NCBI GenBank assembly: GCA_963693085.1 | Contig: OY856410.1 | Coordinates: 888,721,835-888,785,834 of the forward strand | Source of the DNA: Alisma plantago-aquatica | Lineage: Eukaryota > Streptophyta > Magnoliopsida > Alismatales > Alismataceae | Direction: 5' to 3' | DNA length: 64,000 bases | Shown here: piece after piece, positions 45,763 through 58,216 of the stretch | How the letters are laid out: every line of letters begins with the position of its first letter | Numbering within the stretch: the first letter of the stretch is position 1 | Program-made: the position numbers and the translations under genes | Notes under the pieces: generated by a model | Databases searched by the model: none | Told to the model about the DNA's origin: nothing | What the model saw: only the letters and a program-made list of their open reading frames with translations

Positions 45763-47136
45763 ACTATGTTTTGGCATTTAATTAATATGATCGGACTTTT
45801 TGGTCTTATTATTTATTTATTACATGAGAGGTGAATATTTAAATGATTAATATGCATATCCAATAAAATACCACATATGATCCCTATATATATTTATATA
45901 TATATATATATATATATTCAATTTACATGTGTCTCCCTAAAAGTTTGTTTTGATGGTGGGTGTAAGCTTGGTTATGGCCAATAACCCCCTAGATATGTGT
46001 GCTGGGTTGGATGGTTGTTATTCCTATTTATATATCAGTTTCCATATTGATCCTCTCTCTCTCCTTTTTCCATATGTAAAAGTATTAATGTTTTCCTTCC
46101 TATGCTCCCTTAGAATGTTACTCAAGGTTTCTCTATTACAATGTAATAAATTAATAGGATTATCATAGTTTCTTTCTTGTTATGGAAAATATGGCATTCT
46201 TCTCCGGACAAACCGACCGTTTTAGAAGATGAACCGATTGACTGGAGTACCGAGGATGCCAGAAGAAAGGAGGAGTTGACCAATTGGCAAGTGGCCCAAC
46301 TAATTCACTGGAGGAGTCCAGATGTCGCTTGAACTAAAGACCAGTTGACTGATCCGAGAAACCAACTGACTGACTTGGAGACCAACCAATTGGTTCAAGA
46401 GTTGAATTTATTGGCCTAGACTGGTTCCAGCACATATTTTCATCAACAACATGTTTCTACATATGTGTGGATATTAAGTGGTAGTATTTCTTTGTGGCTC
46501 CAAGGAATTACAATAGTATGTCCATAATCATTGCTTGTGTTTTATAATTGCATGTTTCATCTGTGGATATAGTATGTAGATGATATATATTAGTTTGTAG
46601 TGATTGATATGTATATGTATTTATATAAATATAAAATCCATAAATCCAATATTAAGTCTTAGATGCTTTCCATAAGAAACACACATGAAAAGCTTGATCC
46701 ACTAAGAGTGGTGCGTTTTCCATCATATGAAAGTGTGATGGTAGTTATGTGGGTCTGCCAAGCAGGGTGCATTACTATCGTGTTGTCTTTTGGGTCAGAC
46801 TTGACTAGGTGATCTTAATGAGATTAAGTGCCTAGAAGTATGCAGATGATTGTGGCAAAGACTTGTGCATACCATCTATCCAAGAATTGCATGATATGCA
46901 ATTGGCAAAAGTTGCCTACCTTAATAATTAGTTATGGTCGTTGGCGTTGGTCGGGTGGGTCTTGGCTCACTAGAAGGTTGTACACTGCAATCTTTCAAAT
47001 TGATATATGAGGGATATCAATTTGAAAAATCAGTGGGAGAGGTAACTTATTAACGACCTAATTAAACATCATAAAATTTTATTCAAATCAGATCAGAAGT
47101 GTTTTGACAAGTTGCATTTTTTTCTTGTAGAAACAA
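45763..47136 (+). other. Copia 5' leader, second copy
   Basis: Continues the copia interior interrupted at 32679. It matches 27135-28313 in order and contains an AT microsatellite at 45885-45918. A run of ACCGATTGACTGG and ACCAGTTGACTGA phrases lies at 46206-46430. No long frame is present; gag starts at 47137. Confidence 0.65.
45885..45918. repeat. (TA)n microsatellite
   Basis: About 34 bp of nearly pure TA in the copia leader. The other leader copy has only a short TATATATGA there. Confidence 0.9.
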
Positions 47137-47912
47137 ATGGAAACCAATAACACATTTTGTTGTGACCAATCCTTGAGAAGGACAAGTTGAATGGGAATAA
47201 TTTCCATAATTGGTTCATAATGTTAAGAATCATTCTTACACAAGAGTGTAAGATCTATGTCTTGGAGACACCAGAGTCATATGATCTTGCGCCTGCTACA
47301 CCTAAGGCTGATAGGGATGCTTACAAGAAGCACATGAAAAATGTCTTAGATGTCAAGTGTTGAATGATATGCTCAATGAACTATGAGTTGCAGAGATAGC
47401 ATGAGTACATGCATGTTAATGAGATGGTAACACAGCTTAAGAACATGTACTAAGATTAGCCAACACAAGAGAGATATGATGTCTCCAAAGCATTGTTGAA
47501 GTGCATCATGGCAGAAGGAGATCTAGTATGTCCCCATGTGCTCAAGTTTATTAGGTATGTGGAGAACCTTTCTAGAATAGGATTTCCATTGGGTCAAGAG
47601 TTGTCTACAGATGTGATTTTGTAGGCACTGCTAGTGTCATACATCCAGTTTGTCAGGAAACTACAACAAGAATAATTTTGACAAGCAATTGTCAGAATTA
47701 CATGGCATGTTGAGAAAAGTTGAAGTGCAAATGAAGAAGGACAAGTCCAAGTTTGTGATGATGATCAACGGAGGCAAAGGGAAGTCCAAGGGCAAAGGAA
47801 AAGCTAAGAATATTTCTAAAACTAGACAGAAGTGCAAGTCGATTTCACTTAAAGCAAAGGGAGGAGCGACCAAGGGAGGGAATTGTCACCATTGTCACTG
47901 GCCTGGATACTA
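47137..47912 (+). pseudogene. Copia gag (UBN2-type) with zinc-knuckle remnant
   Basis: The likely start is ATG at 47137 (METNNTFCC). The N-terminal part is broken by stops. The C-terminal part is open from 47650 and shows NFDKQLSELHGMLRKVEVQM, a Gly/Lys-rich linker (NGGKGKSKGKGKAKN) and the zinc-knuckle start GGNCHHCHWPGY, cut by a stop at the third ligand. Gag packages the RNA in virus-like particles; this copy cannot do so. Confidence 0.75.
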
Positions 47913-49300
47913 GAAGAGGAATTCCCTCTCTACCTAGAGGAACTAAGGAAGAATGACAAGATAGAGATATCCACTTCAGGTATATACATTATTGAGATAA
48001 ATTTTTCTGTTTCTTCAATTTGGGAACTAGATAGTGGACATAGATCTCACATATGTTTGAATATGTAGGATCTAAAAAAATGTAAGCCTTTAAGAAAGGG
48101 CGAGGTCAAATTTTGCATTACAAATGGAGCAAGAGTTGCTGCCACTACAGTTGGAACCTTTAAATAATCTCTACCCACGAGTCTTGTAATAGAGTTAGAG
48201 GACTGCTATTTAGTACCTGCCATTAATAGAAACATTATTTATGTATCTTGTATGGACAAGGATGGATATGAATTTCATATAAAGAATGGTCAATTTTCTA
48301 TTTCAAAAGATGAGATCTTTTATGGCATTGCCCCAATCTCCTACGGTCTTTATTGGTTAGATATAAAGAAAAATATTTATCATGTAAATACCAAAAGATT
48401 AAACTTGATAACATAAACAAAACATATCTTTGGCATTTTTGTCTAGGGCACATCAATGAGAAATGCATTTCTGGACCCCATAAATATGGATATCTAGACT
48501 CCTTTGATTTCAAATCAATAGAGACGCATGAGTCTTGTTTTTTGGGCAAGATGACAAAGACTCCCTTCACTAGTAACATTGATAGGGCTAGTGATCTATC
48601 AGGACCCATAAATACTGATGTATGTGGCCATTTTAGAACAAATGCTAGAGGTGGTTATTAGTGCTTCTTTACCTTCATTAATGATCTTAGTAGGTATGGG
48701 TATGTTTACTTGATGAAATAAAAGTTAGAAACCCTTAAAAATTCAAGATTTCATGAATGAAGTACAAAACCAACTTGGTATAAGTATTAAGGAACTTCTT
48801 CTAATCGAGGTGGAGAAGAGTTTGAGGACCTTCTGGGAGACTGTGTATCGTATAAAAATGGACTCCACCTAGAAGACCACAACATAATGATGTGTTAGAA
48901 AGCAGGAATCACACATTGCTAGATATGGTACGATCAATGATGAGTTTTTTTTATCTTTTGACTTCCTTCTGGGGTTATGTTCTAGAAATCGTAGTGTTTA
49001 CACTAAACAATGTACCACCTAAATCGATTCAGAAGATACCATATGAGATATGGTATGAAAACCGTCCCAATGTGTCTTTTATGAAGATTTGGGGATGTGA
49101 ATCTTATGTGAGAAAGAAGTTTCCCGAAAATCTTGGACCAAATCAGATAAATGTTATTGTGGTGCATACTAGGGAGACCAAAGGATAATACTTTTATACT
49201 CCATCTAACAACAAAAGTATTGGTTTCCACGGATGTTTTATTCCTAGAAAAGGAATTCATTTCTAAAGGAATTCATGGGAGGAAAGTAGAACTCAAAGAG
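47913..49300 (+). pseudogene. Copia protease, GAG-pre-integrase and integrase (broken)
   Basis: A protease block WELDSGHRSHICLNM at about 48020-48066 has the DSG in place of the usual DTG/DSG active site, so it is plausibly intact. Then come LWHFCLGHINEKCISGPHKY and ETHESCFLGKMTKTPF (48430-48570), the HHCC region. ARGGY and FTFINDLSRYGYVYLMK mark the start of the integrase core (48640-48720). The later core (MLESRNHTLLDMVRSMMSFF and WGCESYVRK, 48890-49125) is in other frames. Stops at 48068, 48172 and 48661 and several shifts inactivate it. Confidence 0.8.
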
Positions 49301-49479
49301 GTTTGAGACAAATAAAAAAACATTAAACCTATAGAGGTACAAGAGGAACATAGAGAGTCACAAACCATTGTGGAGCCTAAAATTCCTCATGTCACATAGG
49401 AACCTCATAGATCTAGTAGGATATGCCTTGAGCCAGACATATTTGGTTGTCTTGTGACTCAAGAAGGCAATCTGTTGGC

Positions 49480-50960
49480 CATTGATGATGAGACAACAAC
49501 TACCTAGAAGCTATTAAAGGACCGAGTCTAAGAATTGGCTTGAGGCCATGAGATCTAAGTTGGAATCCATGTACACCAACAAGGTATGGACCTTGGTGGA
49601 TCCATCTAAAGGGGTAAAACCCATAGGGTGCAAGTGGGTCTTCAAGAAGAAGACTAGCATGAATGGTAATGTACAAACTTACAAAGACTGATTGGTTGCA
49701 AATGGTTTAAGACAAGTCAAGGTGTTGAGTATGAAGAAACCTTTTCTCCAATTTCTATGGTTAGGTTCATCAGGATCATGCTTGTCATTGTATCTTATTA
49801 TGACTATGAGATTTAACATATGGATGTTAAAACTACATTCTTTAATGGGAATTTGCTTGAGGATGTGTACATGACACAACCCGAGGGTTTTATAATTCCA
49901 AAGGATGTAAATAAAGTATGTAAGTTAGAAAGGTAAACTTATGGATTGAAGTAAGCATCTTGGAGTTGGAATCTTCAATTTGACAAAATAGTAAAAGAGT
50001 TTGGCTTTAGTCAAAATGAAGATGAACCATATGTTTACAAGAAGGTTAGTGGGATCATGGTTGTATTCCTCATATTGTATGTGAATGGCATACTATTGAT
50101 GGGGAATGACATCCCTATTTTACAGATGGTAAAGACTTAGTTAGGAAATGCATTCTCTATGAAGAACTTAGGCAAAGCATCCTATATCTTAGGAATCAAG
50201 ATCTATAGAGATAGATCTAGAAGGATTCTTAGCCTAGTCCATAGCACATACATTGACAAAGTGTTGAAGAGGTTCAATATGGAGAACTTAAAGAGAGGAA
50301 ACCTACCCATGTCTCATGGTGTTACTATCTCTAGAGCTCAATGTCCCAATTCTTGTGAAGAACGGGAGCGCATGAGTAAGATTCCATATGCATCTGCCAT
50401 TGGATCTATCATGTATGCAATGTTATGTACTCGTCCAGATGTCTTGTATGCCATTGAGCATGATGAGTAGATATCAATCAGATCTTGGTGAAGCTCACTG
50501 GACTTTCATTAGGAACATCCTTAAGTACTTGTGAAAAACTAAGGTTCAACTCCATGTCTACCATGGTGAGGAAGAGTTGTTGGTAAAGGGTTACACAAAT
50601 GCAAGCTTCCAAACTAACAAAGATGACTATAGATCACAATCTGGTTTGTGGTTTGCCTCAACAATGGAGCTATAAGCTGGAAGAGTTCCAAACAAGAGAC
50701 ACTTGTTGATTCTACAACATAGGTTGAGTATATTGATACATCCAATGCAGCAAAGGAGGCTATTTGGATCAAGAAGTTCATTACTGGACTTGGGGTGTTC
50801 CAAGTACATGTGATGTGATTGAGCTATATTGTGACAACAATGGAGATATTGCACAAGCTAAAGAACCTAGATCGCATAAGCATTCCAATCCCATATAAAG
50901 GCCATTCCATCTCATATAAGAGATCATATAGCGAGGAGATGTGAAGATTTGTAAAGTACC
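49480..50960 (+). pseudogene. Copia reverse transcriptase and RNase H (broken)
   Basis: RT blocks are readable in order: WTLVDPSKGVKPIGCKWVFK (49590-49650), MDVKTTFFNGNLLEDVYMTQ (49820-49875), and LYVNGILLMGND (about 50075-50110), where the expected YVDD is changed to YVNG, losing both catalytic Asp. An open frame at 50159-50470 (KNLGKASYILGIKIYRD, ASAIGSIMYAMLCTRPDV) covers the connection. RNase H sequence follows (VKGYTNASFQTNKDDYRSQS, about 50580-50645), also with a changed catalytic Asp (YTNAS). Confidence 0.85.
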
Positions 50961-51068
50961 AATAGAAAGCAATGTGCTTGGCCACTTGATAAAAGCACTT
51001 TCACAGCATAAGCATGAAAATCATGTTAGATCACTTGGAACTAAATTCATGGGTGATTGCTTTTAACT

Positions 51069-51081
51069 GCAAGTGGGAGTC
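51069..51081 (+). other. Copia polypurine tract
   Basis: GCAAGTGGGAGTC directly before the right LTR, the common copia PPT pattern. Confidence 0.7.
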
Positions 51082-52841
51082 TATTTTTATGTATGCCCAG
51101 GAAGCCAATCATATGATGACTGTAATGGCATATCTTGTCAATAGTTTGATTAATAATAATGAAAATTTTCCATTTATTTTGTTTCCTTAAGTTATGAGAT
51201 AATGATGTTACATAATAAATGTCTAAAGAATTATGTCACTCAATGACGTATGTCTTCAGGTTAAGGACCTGGACAATGAGATCATACAGATATTAAGAGT
51301 ATATACATTCTTGTTATATCCCTAGTTGGTTGTTATTATGGAAGATGATAGATGTAATAACACACAAGGCTAGAGTGTGTGTTGCTTGATGACAGAATCT
51401 CATTAGTCATGATATGTGATATAAAACTAAATACATAGGTATTTGTTATAAAATAGTGTATTGGATAGACCCATCTTGATAGTGATGCATAGAACCCATT
51501 GAATGGTAGTCATAATCATCTTTCATAGTGATGGTGGTAATTATGGTTCATAGACCTAAAATCACTACACTCATCACATGTCATTTGATGTACTTTGACA
51601 TCATCCAACATTCCTAAATAAGGGTTACCATAGAGGTGATGTTGATACATTGAGACACATGGGGAATGATTATGAGTGAAGTAGATGGGATTTGTCCCTC
51701 CTATAGGATTTTGATATCCTAGACACTTGATAAGTGAGACTGAGAAATGCATGGCCATGCACATGTGAATTAATATATGATATTGAATTCACATATATCT
51801 CCGATAGTCTACTCTAGTTCAAGGAACATGGATAGAATGTTGAAGATGACAGTGATTCCATGCCTCAAGTTCAATCTATATATAAGAGACAAAGGAACTA
51901 TACAATCATTGTAACACTAATCTCAAATTGTAGGTTGATTTTGTTCTCCAACTTTCCAATTACTTGGCTAGCAATGTCTTCTTGCTAGATACCACTCATT
52001 ACTTGTGATGTCATAATTTAGTTATGGACATTCACTATCAACGTAACTTCAGACCCATAGGGTCATACACATAGGATACACCTAGAATAGGAGTTTACTC
52101 ATGAATGTGGTTTAAACTTAATTACTAAAGTGTTAGGTATTCAATTTAAACAAGATTGACAATCAAAACTCTAAAATGACTGGTTTAGCAAGTGAATCGA
52201 TTAACTCAGATGTTTGAATCTATCGATTTAGGTTGTGAACCAATCATTTGGTTGATCAATGATATTGGATCAAGGATTGGTGTTGATGTCATCTTGTACA
52301 TTAATCGAATATCAAAATCCAATTCAATTGAAAATAGGAAAGATAGTGAATGGACTGGTTCAAGTGTTGCACCAATCTCCACATGTGTGAACTGACTAGT
52401 TCACTGGTGAATCGATCAGTTCATGGTTCATAGGTTCCAGAAAATTCATGAAATTTTGTCTCTTCGACTCCCAAATGATCTATAAATCCTGACCCTAACC
52501 CTCCTATAAATAGAGGGGTAGTTGAGTCTTTCTAGAGACACAATAATAATCTCTGACAATTGTTGTCTTCTCATAATTTTGGTAATTTGAGAACCTGAGG
52601 AAGTCCTACCCATCAAAGGGAGGGACAACGAGGGAGAGACAACAAGGGAGAGCAAGTCGATGCTAGCACGTTGACTAGAAGAGACAACTCTTTGTTGTCC
52701 ATTCCAGAAGAATGATAGGAGTTCCCAGTCGTCTGTGTGGACTACTGTAGAGGCGAGGAGGCCTTTGTCACCCGCTAGGAAGATGCAGTCACTCAGGAGG
52801 CTGTCATCAATAGTCGTCCAGGTGCAACTTCAGAAAGCAGT
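51082..52841 (+). repeat. Right copia LTR, 1760 of about 1926 bp
   Basis: Collinear with 30730-32490. Its first bases are mutated (TATTTTTATGTATG for TGTTGGTATGTATG). The last 165 bp are displaced beyond the window by the gag-only element inserted at 52842. Confidence 0.78.
52505..52513 (+). promoter_or_regulatory. Copia LTR TATA box
   Basis: TATAAATAG in CCTCCTATAAATAGAGGGG, about 1420 bp into the LTR. Confidence 0.6.
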
Positions 52842-55485
52842 TCTCACGATCTCCTTTGTGAAACTAACACAACCATAGTGGAATCATTTTCACATAATGG
52901 AGATCATGAAAAATCATGAAATGATATCATTAAACAAGCAAATTCCATAGAATAAAAAAGAACCACAATGTACATGGTTACATGTCATAACTAAGGGACT
53001 CTAAATCCAACATAAAGAGAGTTTTAAACTAGGAACTTCCACATGTAAAGACTAAAAGTAAAAGATAACTATCTAGAATGGCACCCCACCAGGTAGGATC
53101 CGGTAACAGTCCTTAAGCTTGATATGATGTCCTTGAGGTCTACTTCTTTTCCTTCTCCTCGTCTATGGATATCTTGTCCCCAACCCATGCAAAGCAACGT
53201 AAAACTATGTGAGTGGCACTGAGAGTTATAACATGAAAATAACATATACTTGAAATGACATGAGGAAGTTTAGATACTTAGTGATTTAACATGGTTAACA
53301 TAATAACTTGAAACTTAATAAATTGACATGATAAAATAATGGTGTGAAGTTTAAGCTGACTTAATATAGTCTCTCTCTTAATGATTATGAATTAATTACA
53401 GTTTATTAACATTTGTGTAAGATTTCTATCTTACTATATAAAATATCTTAGGATTTTGGGTCTAATATTTAGTCAGGGATGTAGCTTATCTCATAAGATT
53501 TCCAACAAGTATTTATACTAAATTTTCTGAGGTCGGGATAATTAGTTGTGGGTTTTCTAGTTTTTGACCAATTATAGAACGAGATAAGGCCAACTGTATA
53601 ATTCAAGCCACACATAAGTTGGCACATTCTTGTTGAGGAGGCCCATTGTTAAGCATCCACATATCCTGGAGCTAACCCAAACTCAAAATATGGTTGTAAA
53701 ACTATAGAGGGTAAAAGACTGTAAGGGCTGGGGAAACATTGTTAAATTATGATTGTGATTGCTTACTTTGAAGGAAGAAGAACCCGATGATCCATTAGTT
53801 GGGTCTTTGAATCAAATCCATGGGTGGTAGAAGATCAATATATGAAACCATGTATATGAGCTTCCTCAAGGTTAGACAAACCCAGAGACCTCTTATGGAA
53901 GTTTTGGGGGGTTAGATGCCTTCAAATGACTATCTGTCGTGGATGGGAAGTTGAGGAGGGTTATCGCACAGTGACGCAACCAATGTGTTCATGAGGAAAG
54001 TTCAAAGCATAAGAAAATAGTGAAATGAATCCGCAAGTGAACACAAAGACAATGAAGTAAAAAGAAAGATCATCAATATTGAAACTCCCATGGTGGTGGT
54101 GTGTTATAGGAAAATAGAGCAATGATGCCTAAGTCTGGAATTCAAATCTATAATGATTGAATAAGATCTAATATTTGATATGGGTTCATGTTGGTCTAAG
54201 GAAGTCAGACAAATTGTTTCTGTGGCCCTACTATAGCCGAAAGGCTTGGCTGGCGTCGATCTTGAACAACATCAAAATGGGGCTCGTGGGTACAATACTT
54301 GAATGGATGATGAGGGCTAACTGCATTAAGAACAACTAGAACAGAGTGTGAGGATGCTTACTAATGGATGAATTTGACTAGGATAGTTGGAGCTTTGTTC
54401 TTAGACTAACCATCACTGGGGAAGAATACTCAAACTGTGGTGGCTCCTCGAGTAGCTTTGGATAAAATCAGAAGTGGAGCATTATTTTGGGGATCTGCAT
54501 TGTGCTATAGGTATTCCTAGAAATAGGTCTGATGGGGTCTGGTCGTAGGGGGCAACTGTTGTGTTAACTTGAGAAGAAGGCAAATTGGGTGATTTTTTAG
54601 AGAGAGGCATTAGGTTTTGATTTATTGTCCATTGGATGCGGATTAATCTCCTTATTGTCGGCGTCGAGATAATAGGAATCCATTGAGGGAGAGAGTTGTA
54701 GGAGAGCACAGAATTGGGGTCATGTTCCCATCCTCAGTGTGGACTCTGTGTGAGGTAGGGGACGGAGGCCCTACCCTCTTATCCCCATTCATCAGTTCAC
54801 AAAGAGTCTGAAATATATATTATCTCTGCGTGATGAGCTATTATTCATGAACTTTAGGAGAATCATGTCTATTAATAAATGATTAAATCATAATTTGACA
54901 TTATATATGACTTTCTTCCTAATATCATTCGGGGCATTTAGGATTATCCAAATCTAACCAAATTTGGTGTGTTTGATAATTTGGCCATGAGGAAATAAAT
55001 TATCCAATTAGATTTAGATATGATTTAGGGAAACATGTGTTTTACCATATTAGCTACTTAAGGTAATTAACACATTAAGAATTATCGAAAATAAATTATG
55101 TTACCAAAATTCAATGGAAGCTCTAGTATTAAATTATCTACTCATATACCAAATAGTGGGATACATTATACATGTATGTGGGTCCAATATATCATTCGGC
55201 CTTAACTAGTCACCATTGCATAATTAGGGCTAGGTTTTGTGCATTAATTGACATCAATGTAAATAGGCATTGATGCATTATGTATCTGACTCATTCAAGG
55301 TTCACATAATATCTTGGTGTTGTATTAAATCATTTTGTCATACTAAAAAATCATAGTCTTAGATTAAGTGAAAAAATTTAAGATGGATTTGTTCAACTTA
55401 GGGTTTTGCCTTTATTAAATATAGAAACAAAATTATGATTAATATTTGATCTTTATTTCAAAATTAAAATTTGAGGGCCATTACA
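52842..55485 (-). repeat. 3' LTR of the minus gag-only element, 2644 bp
   Basis: On the minus strand it begins TGTAATGGCCCTC at 55485, right after a PPT, and ends GATCGTGAGA (CA changed to GA) at 52842. It aligns with 63331-64000. A block near 53085-53110 is shared with the solo LTR at 530-3184. Minor frames within (54709-54482) are not supported. Confidence 0.8.
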
Positions 55486-55542
55486 ACCTACCCACCTTAT
55501 AGAAATTACGTCCTCAAAATTTTCATGTCATATTAAGGTACT
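55486..55542 (-). other. Polypurine tract and 3' interior end of the minus gag-only element
   Basis: The minus strand reads TTTTGAGGACGTAATTTCTA, then TAAGGTGGGTAGGT, then the LTR. The GAGGACG...purine pattern is the standard 3' end of chromovirus interiors and is also seen at 59450-59488. Confidence 0.75.
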
Positions 55543-56280
55543 AACCATGTAACATACTAGATCTCGGACCCTACCCTGGAAGTTGACATTTTGGACTTAG
55601 ACAAACAAGGTTGAAGGTTAGACCTAAATAGATGTTTAGTATAATCCCAATGAGCTAATGCATTTATAGATCACCTTAATATAACCTAATGCTCTAACAT
55701 TAATCTTAGGTTTATAATGGATACATAAAATATGCCACAACTCATTTTGGTGGTAATACGAAGATAAGAAACTTAATTGGATGAATAATTAAGATAATGG
55801 GCCGTTAATGGGCCATATAACATATCTCATACAAAGAAGTCTCAAAAGTGGAAATAAACTTCAAATTCAAAATCTACATATCAAAATTAGCCTACATGTA
55901 AAATTTCATCTAAATTAGACAACCTTGAATATTAGGATAAGTTTAGGAGAGAGAATGAGTAAAAGGCATAAGTAATAAATAATGTGATTATACAACTTCA
56001 AAATATGGAAATAATGGTAAATTCATATCAAAGGTAACTTGTGGATAAAGTTTGATCCAATTTGGATGTTGTTTGTGCAAGTTATGCAATTTTAGGTACA
56101 TTTTGGACTTTTCAACAATTTACCCAATTGGGAGGTTTTATTTGTAAACCGTCACAAGAATTATGATCCTTATAGGTTTCCTTATCATTCTCGAATTTTT
56201 TGGGCTTTGGGGCTCCTAGTTATACTTGGTTTGAAAGTATTTCTCTTCAAGAACATTTTAGGGTTTTTCCCCATTAAAGA

Positions 56281-56450
56281 GAAGGATAAGGATGAAGATA
56301 AGGATAAGGATAAATATAAAGATAAGGATATAGATAAAGATAAGGATAAAGATAAAGAGAAGGATAAGGATGAAGATAAAGATAAGGATAAAGGTCAAGA
56401 TAAGGATAAAGATAAAGATAAGGCTAAAGATAAGGATATGGATAAAAAAG
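56281..56450 (+). repeat. GATAAR hexamer array (5' LTR), about 28 units
   Basis: GATAAG and GATAAA alternate with a few variants (GATGAA, GAGAAG, GGTCAA, GCTAAA, GATATG). The period is strictly 6 bp, so one frame reads as alternating Lys-Asp. It ends about 117 bp upstream of the TATA box. Confidence 0.95.
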
Positions 56451-56566
56451 AGAAAGTGTGGGTAGTAACTAAGGGAGGTGTTGCATGGACATAGAATCTC
56501 TAGGCTATTGACACATGGAAAACTCCATGTACACCTCAATCTTAACCCCTTTCCTATCCATGAAGC

Positions 56567-56575
56567 TATATATAT
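56567..56575 (+). promoter_or_regulatory. LTR TATA box (5' LTR)
   Basis: TATATATAT in GAAGCTATATATATCCCTTC, about 1020 bp into the LTR. It is probably the core promoter that makes the genomic RNA. Confidence 0.6.
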
Positions 56576-58096
56576 CCCTTCCTAGTTCCAAATTCGAAAT
56601 CATTGCTCACTCCCTATTTCCTATAGCTTAGAGCATCATTCCTACTCTGTTTTTCCATAAAGGTGTTGTCCCAAGGTAAAAGGACGTACCTACTTTAGTG
56701 AAGAAAGCTCTAGGGTTCCATATTTCTCTATTTAGGATTTTTTAAGCTCCTCCTTGGTGATTTTGACCAAAACTAGGTTTGCACCTCTAAAGTAGAGAAG
56801 GTGATCTTTGCTCAAGAAAGGAGCTTGGATTGGAGCAACCAATACCTTCTAATCTTGTAATCCTTTCTGTTTGAACCTTCGTACCATCCTAGAAGCAAAG
56901 TGGAACTTGGACTCAATTAGAGTTAGTAATTGATATCAGTAAGAGAGGTATGTTGTATCCCCTATTCCTCTATAATGAGAAATTCACCTATCTTTTCATT
57001 CTCTTGAATTTGACCTACACAATATGTCTTATCTCTTATTATCATGGTTCGTGTGAACTATCTTGCTTGTTATGAACTTAGATATTTTCTTGGTATCTAT
57101 CTTATACCTTGGTGCATGTTGGTCTCTTATATTGATATGTGTCACTTTGAAGTGGATGTTATATGTTTGTGTTGTCCACTGTGTGATGGAAACCTTTGTA
57201 TCATCTTCTAACTAAACTATTTACTTGCCTCTATATTTATATGCAATGTGATTCAGTAGCACTAGAGTAGTGTAAATTACTTTGGTTTTGGGGTAGTGAT
57301 CCCCTATTGTTTATTTTGGAGGGTGGCAATAAACCACTTCTCTATACCCGAGTTTGGCAGTAATCCATACTCAATTTTATATATTTTTGGGAGATTGGTA
57401 GTATTCCTTTCTCTATCAGCTACAAGTTTGTGCTTGGCCGCCTTTGTGTTTATATTATTCTAGGGCTATGCTTATCTCACATGCATGCAAGTTATTGATG
57501 AGTGTGTGCTCTACTTTCTTTTGTGCCAGTATTGCACAATCTTTATTGTTTTGATCATGGCAAGTATCTTATTTCATGATGATGATGATTCTTTTCTTTT
57601 ATGCCCGTGTGGGTAGTCCTTATATCTTGTACAGGAAGCAGTTTACATTTGATGACCTTATTTCTTAAATTGCTCAAAGTTTCCTTTAGCATACACATAC
57701 TGGCTTTTTGTTGATGTGTTTCTTTTCTTATTCTCTTTTGTGGGGTATGCTTCCAACCCCAGGTTAGATTGAGGAGAGGCGAACTTTGACATCAACCTTG
57801 TAGCTAATCTTTTGGGAGACTTGAAGAGGTGGTTAGATGACCCTCAGCTTGATCTTTGTCTTATATGATTATATTTCCTTTTTGACACCCATATGCGGTG
57901 AAGTGTTGTATCATGTTATCGAGCATTGTAAATTGTTAGATAATGATCTTTTCCGCTACTACTCCTTGTGTAATGATACATACATGTTGAAAGAAATGGT
58001 CTCCATCCCTTTGACGGAAAATTTGATGTGGTATTTTGTTTTAAGGGATGTGGTCTTTTCTTTTTAGTATAGGAGTGGTTTCACTCCTTTACAGCA

Positions 58097-58110
58097 TGGT
58101 ATCAGAGCCA
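58097..58110 (+). other. Primer-binding site (tRNA-iMet)
   Basis: TGGTATCAGAGCCA, a canonical iMet-type site, 3 bp after the LTR end. Confidence 0.92.
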
Positions 58111-58216
58111 CTAGTAGTCGGTTATCTAACTATTTCAAACATGTCTCCCTTAGTATTTTTACCATTATATTAGTCTTCTTACACCTAGTACCTTGCCTTG
58201 TGCAGGCAAAACCCTT

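Larger units (their letters stand above)
26670..52841 (+). mobile_element. Ty1/copia tandem complex (LTR-int-LTR-int-LTR) with nested insertions
   Basis: Plus-strand pieces of one copia family appear in this order: LTR end 26670-27119, PBS and leader 27121-28313, RNase H end 30421-30729, full LTR 30730-32655, PBS 32657, leader 45763-47136, gag-pol 47137-51068, PPT, and LTR 51082-52841. The middle LTR has pol sequence before it and a PBS after it, so it serves both neighbours, as after unequal recombination between two copies. Interruptions are a Tat integrase scrap, an inverted copia LTR, the gypsy element 32680-45757, and the gag-only element from 52842. Internal deletions removed most of the first interior. 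Confidence 0.7.
55548..58093 (+). repeat. 5' LTR of the plus gag-only element, 2546 bp
   Basis: Begins TGTAACATACTAGATC and ends TTTCACTCCTTTACA, with the PBS 3 bp later. Contains the GATAAR array (56281-56450) and a TATA box (56567-56575). The long untranslated stretch 56600-58090 shows no supported gene; the frame at 57837-58067 also exists in the 3' LTR with changes but has no known domain. Confidence 0.92.

Noticed and set aside
56207..56494. 95-codon frame rich in alternating Lys and Asp
   Set aside because: It comes entirely from the GATAAR hexamer array. It has no ATG start (it opens at TTG), and the 3' LTR copy has no better start. It is read as DNA-level repeat, not a protein.
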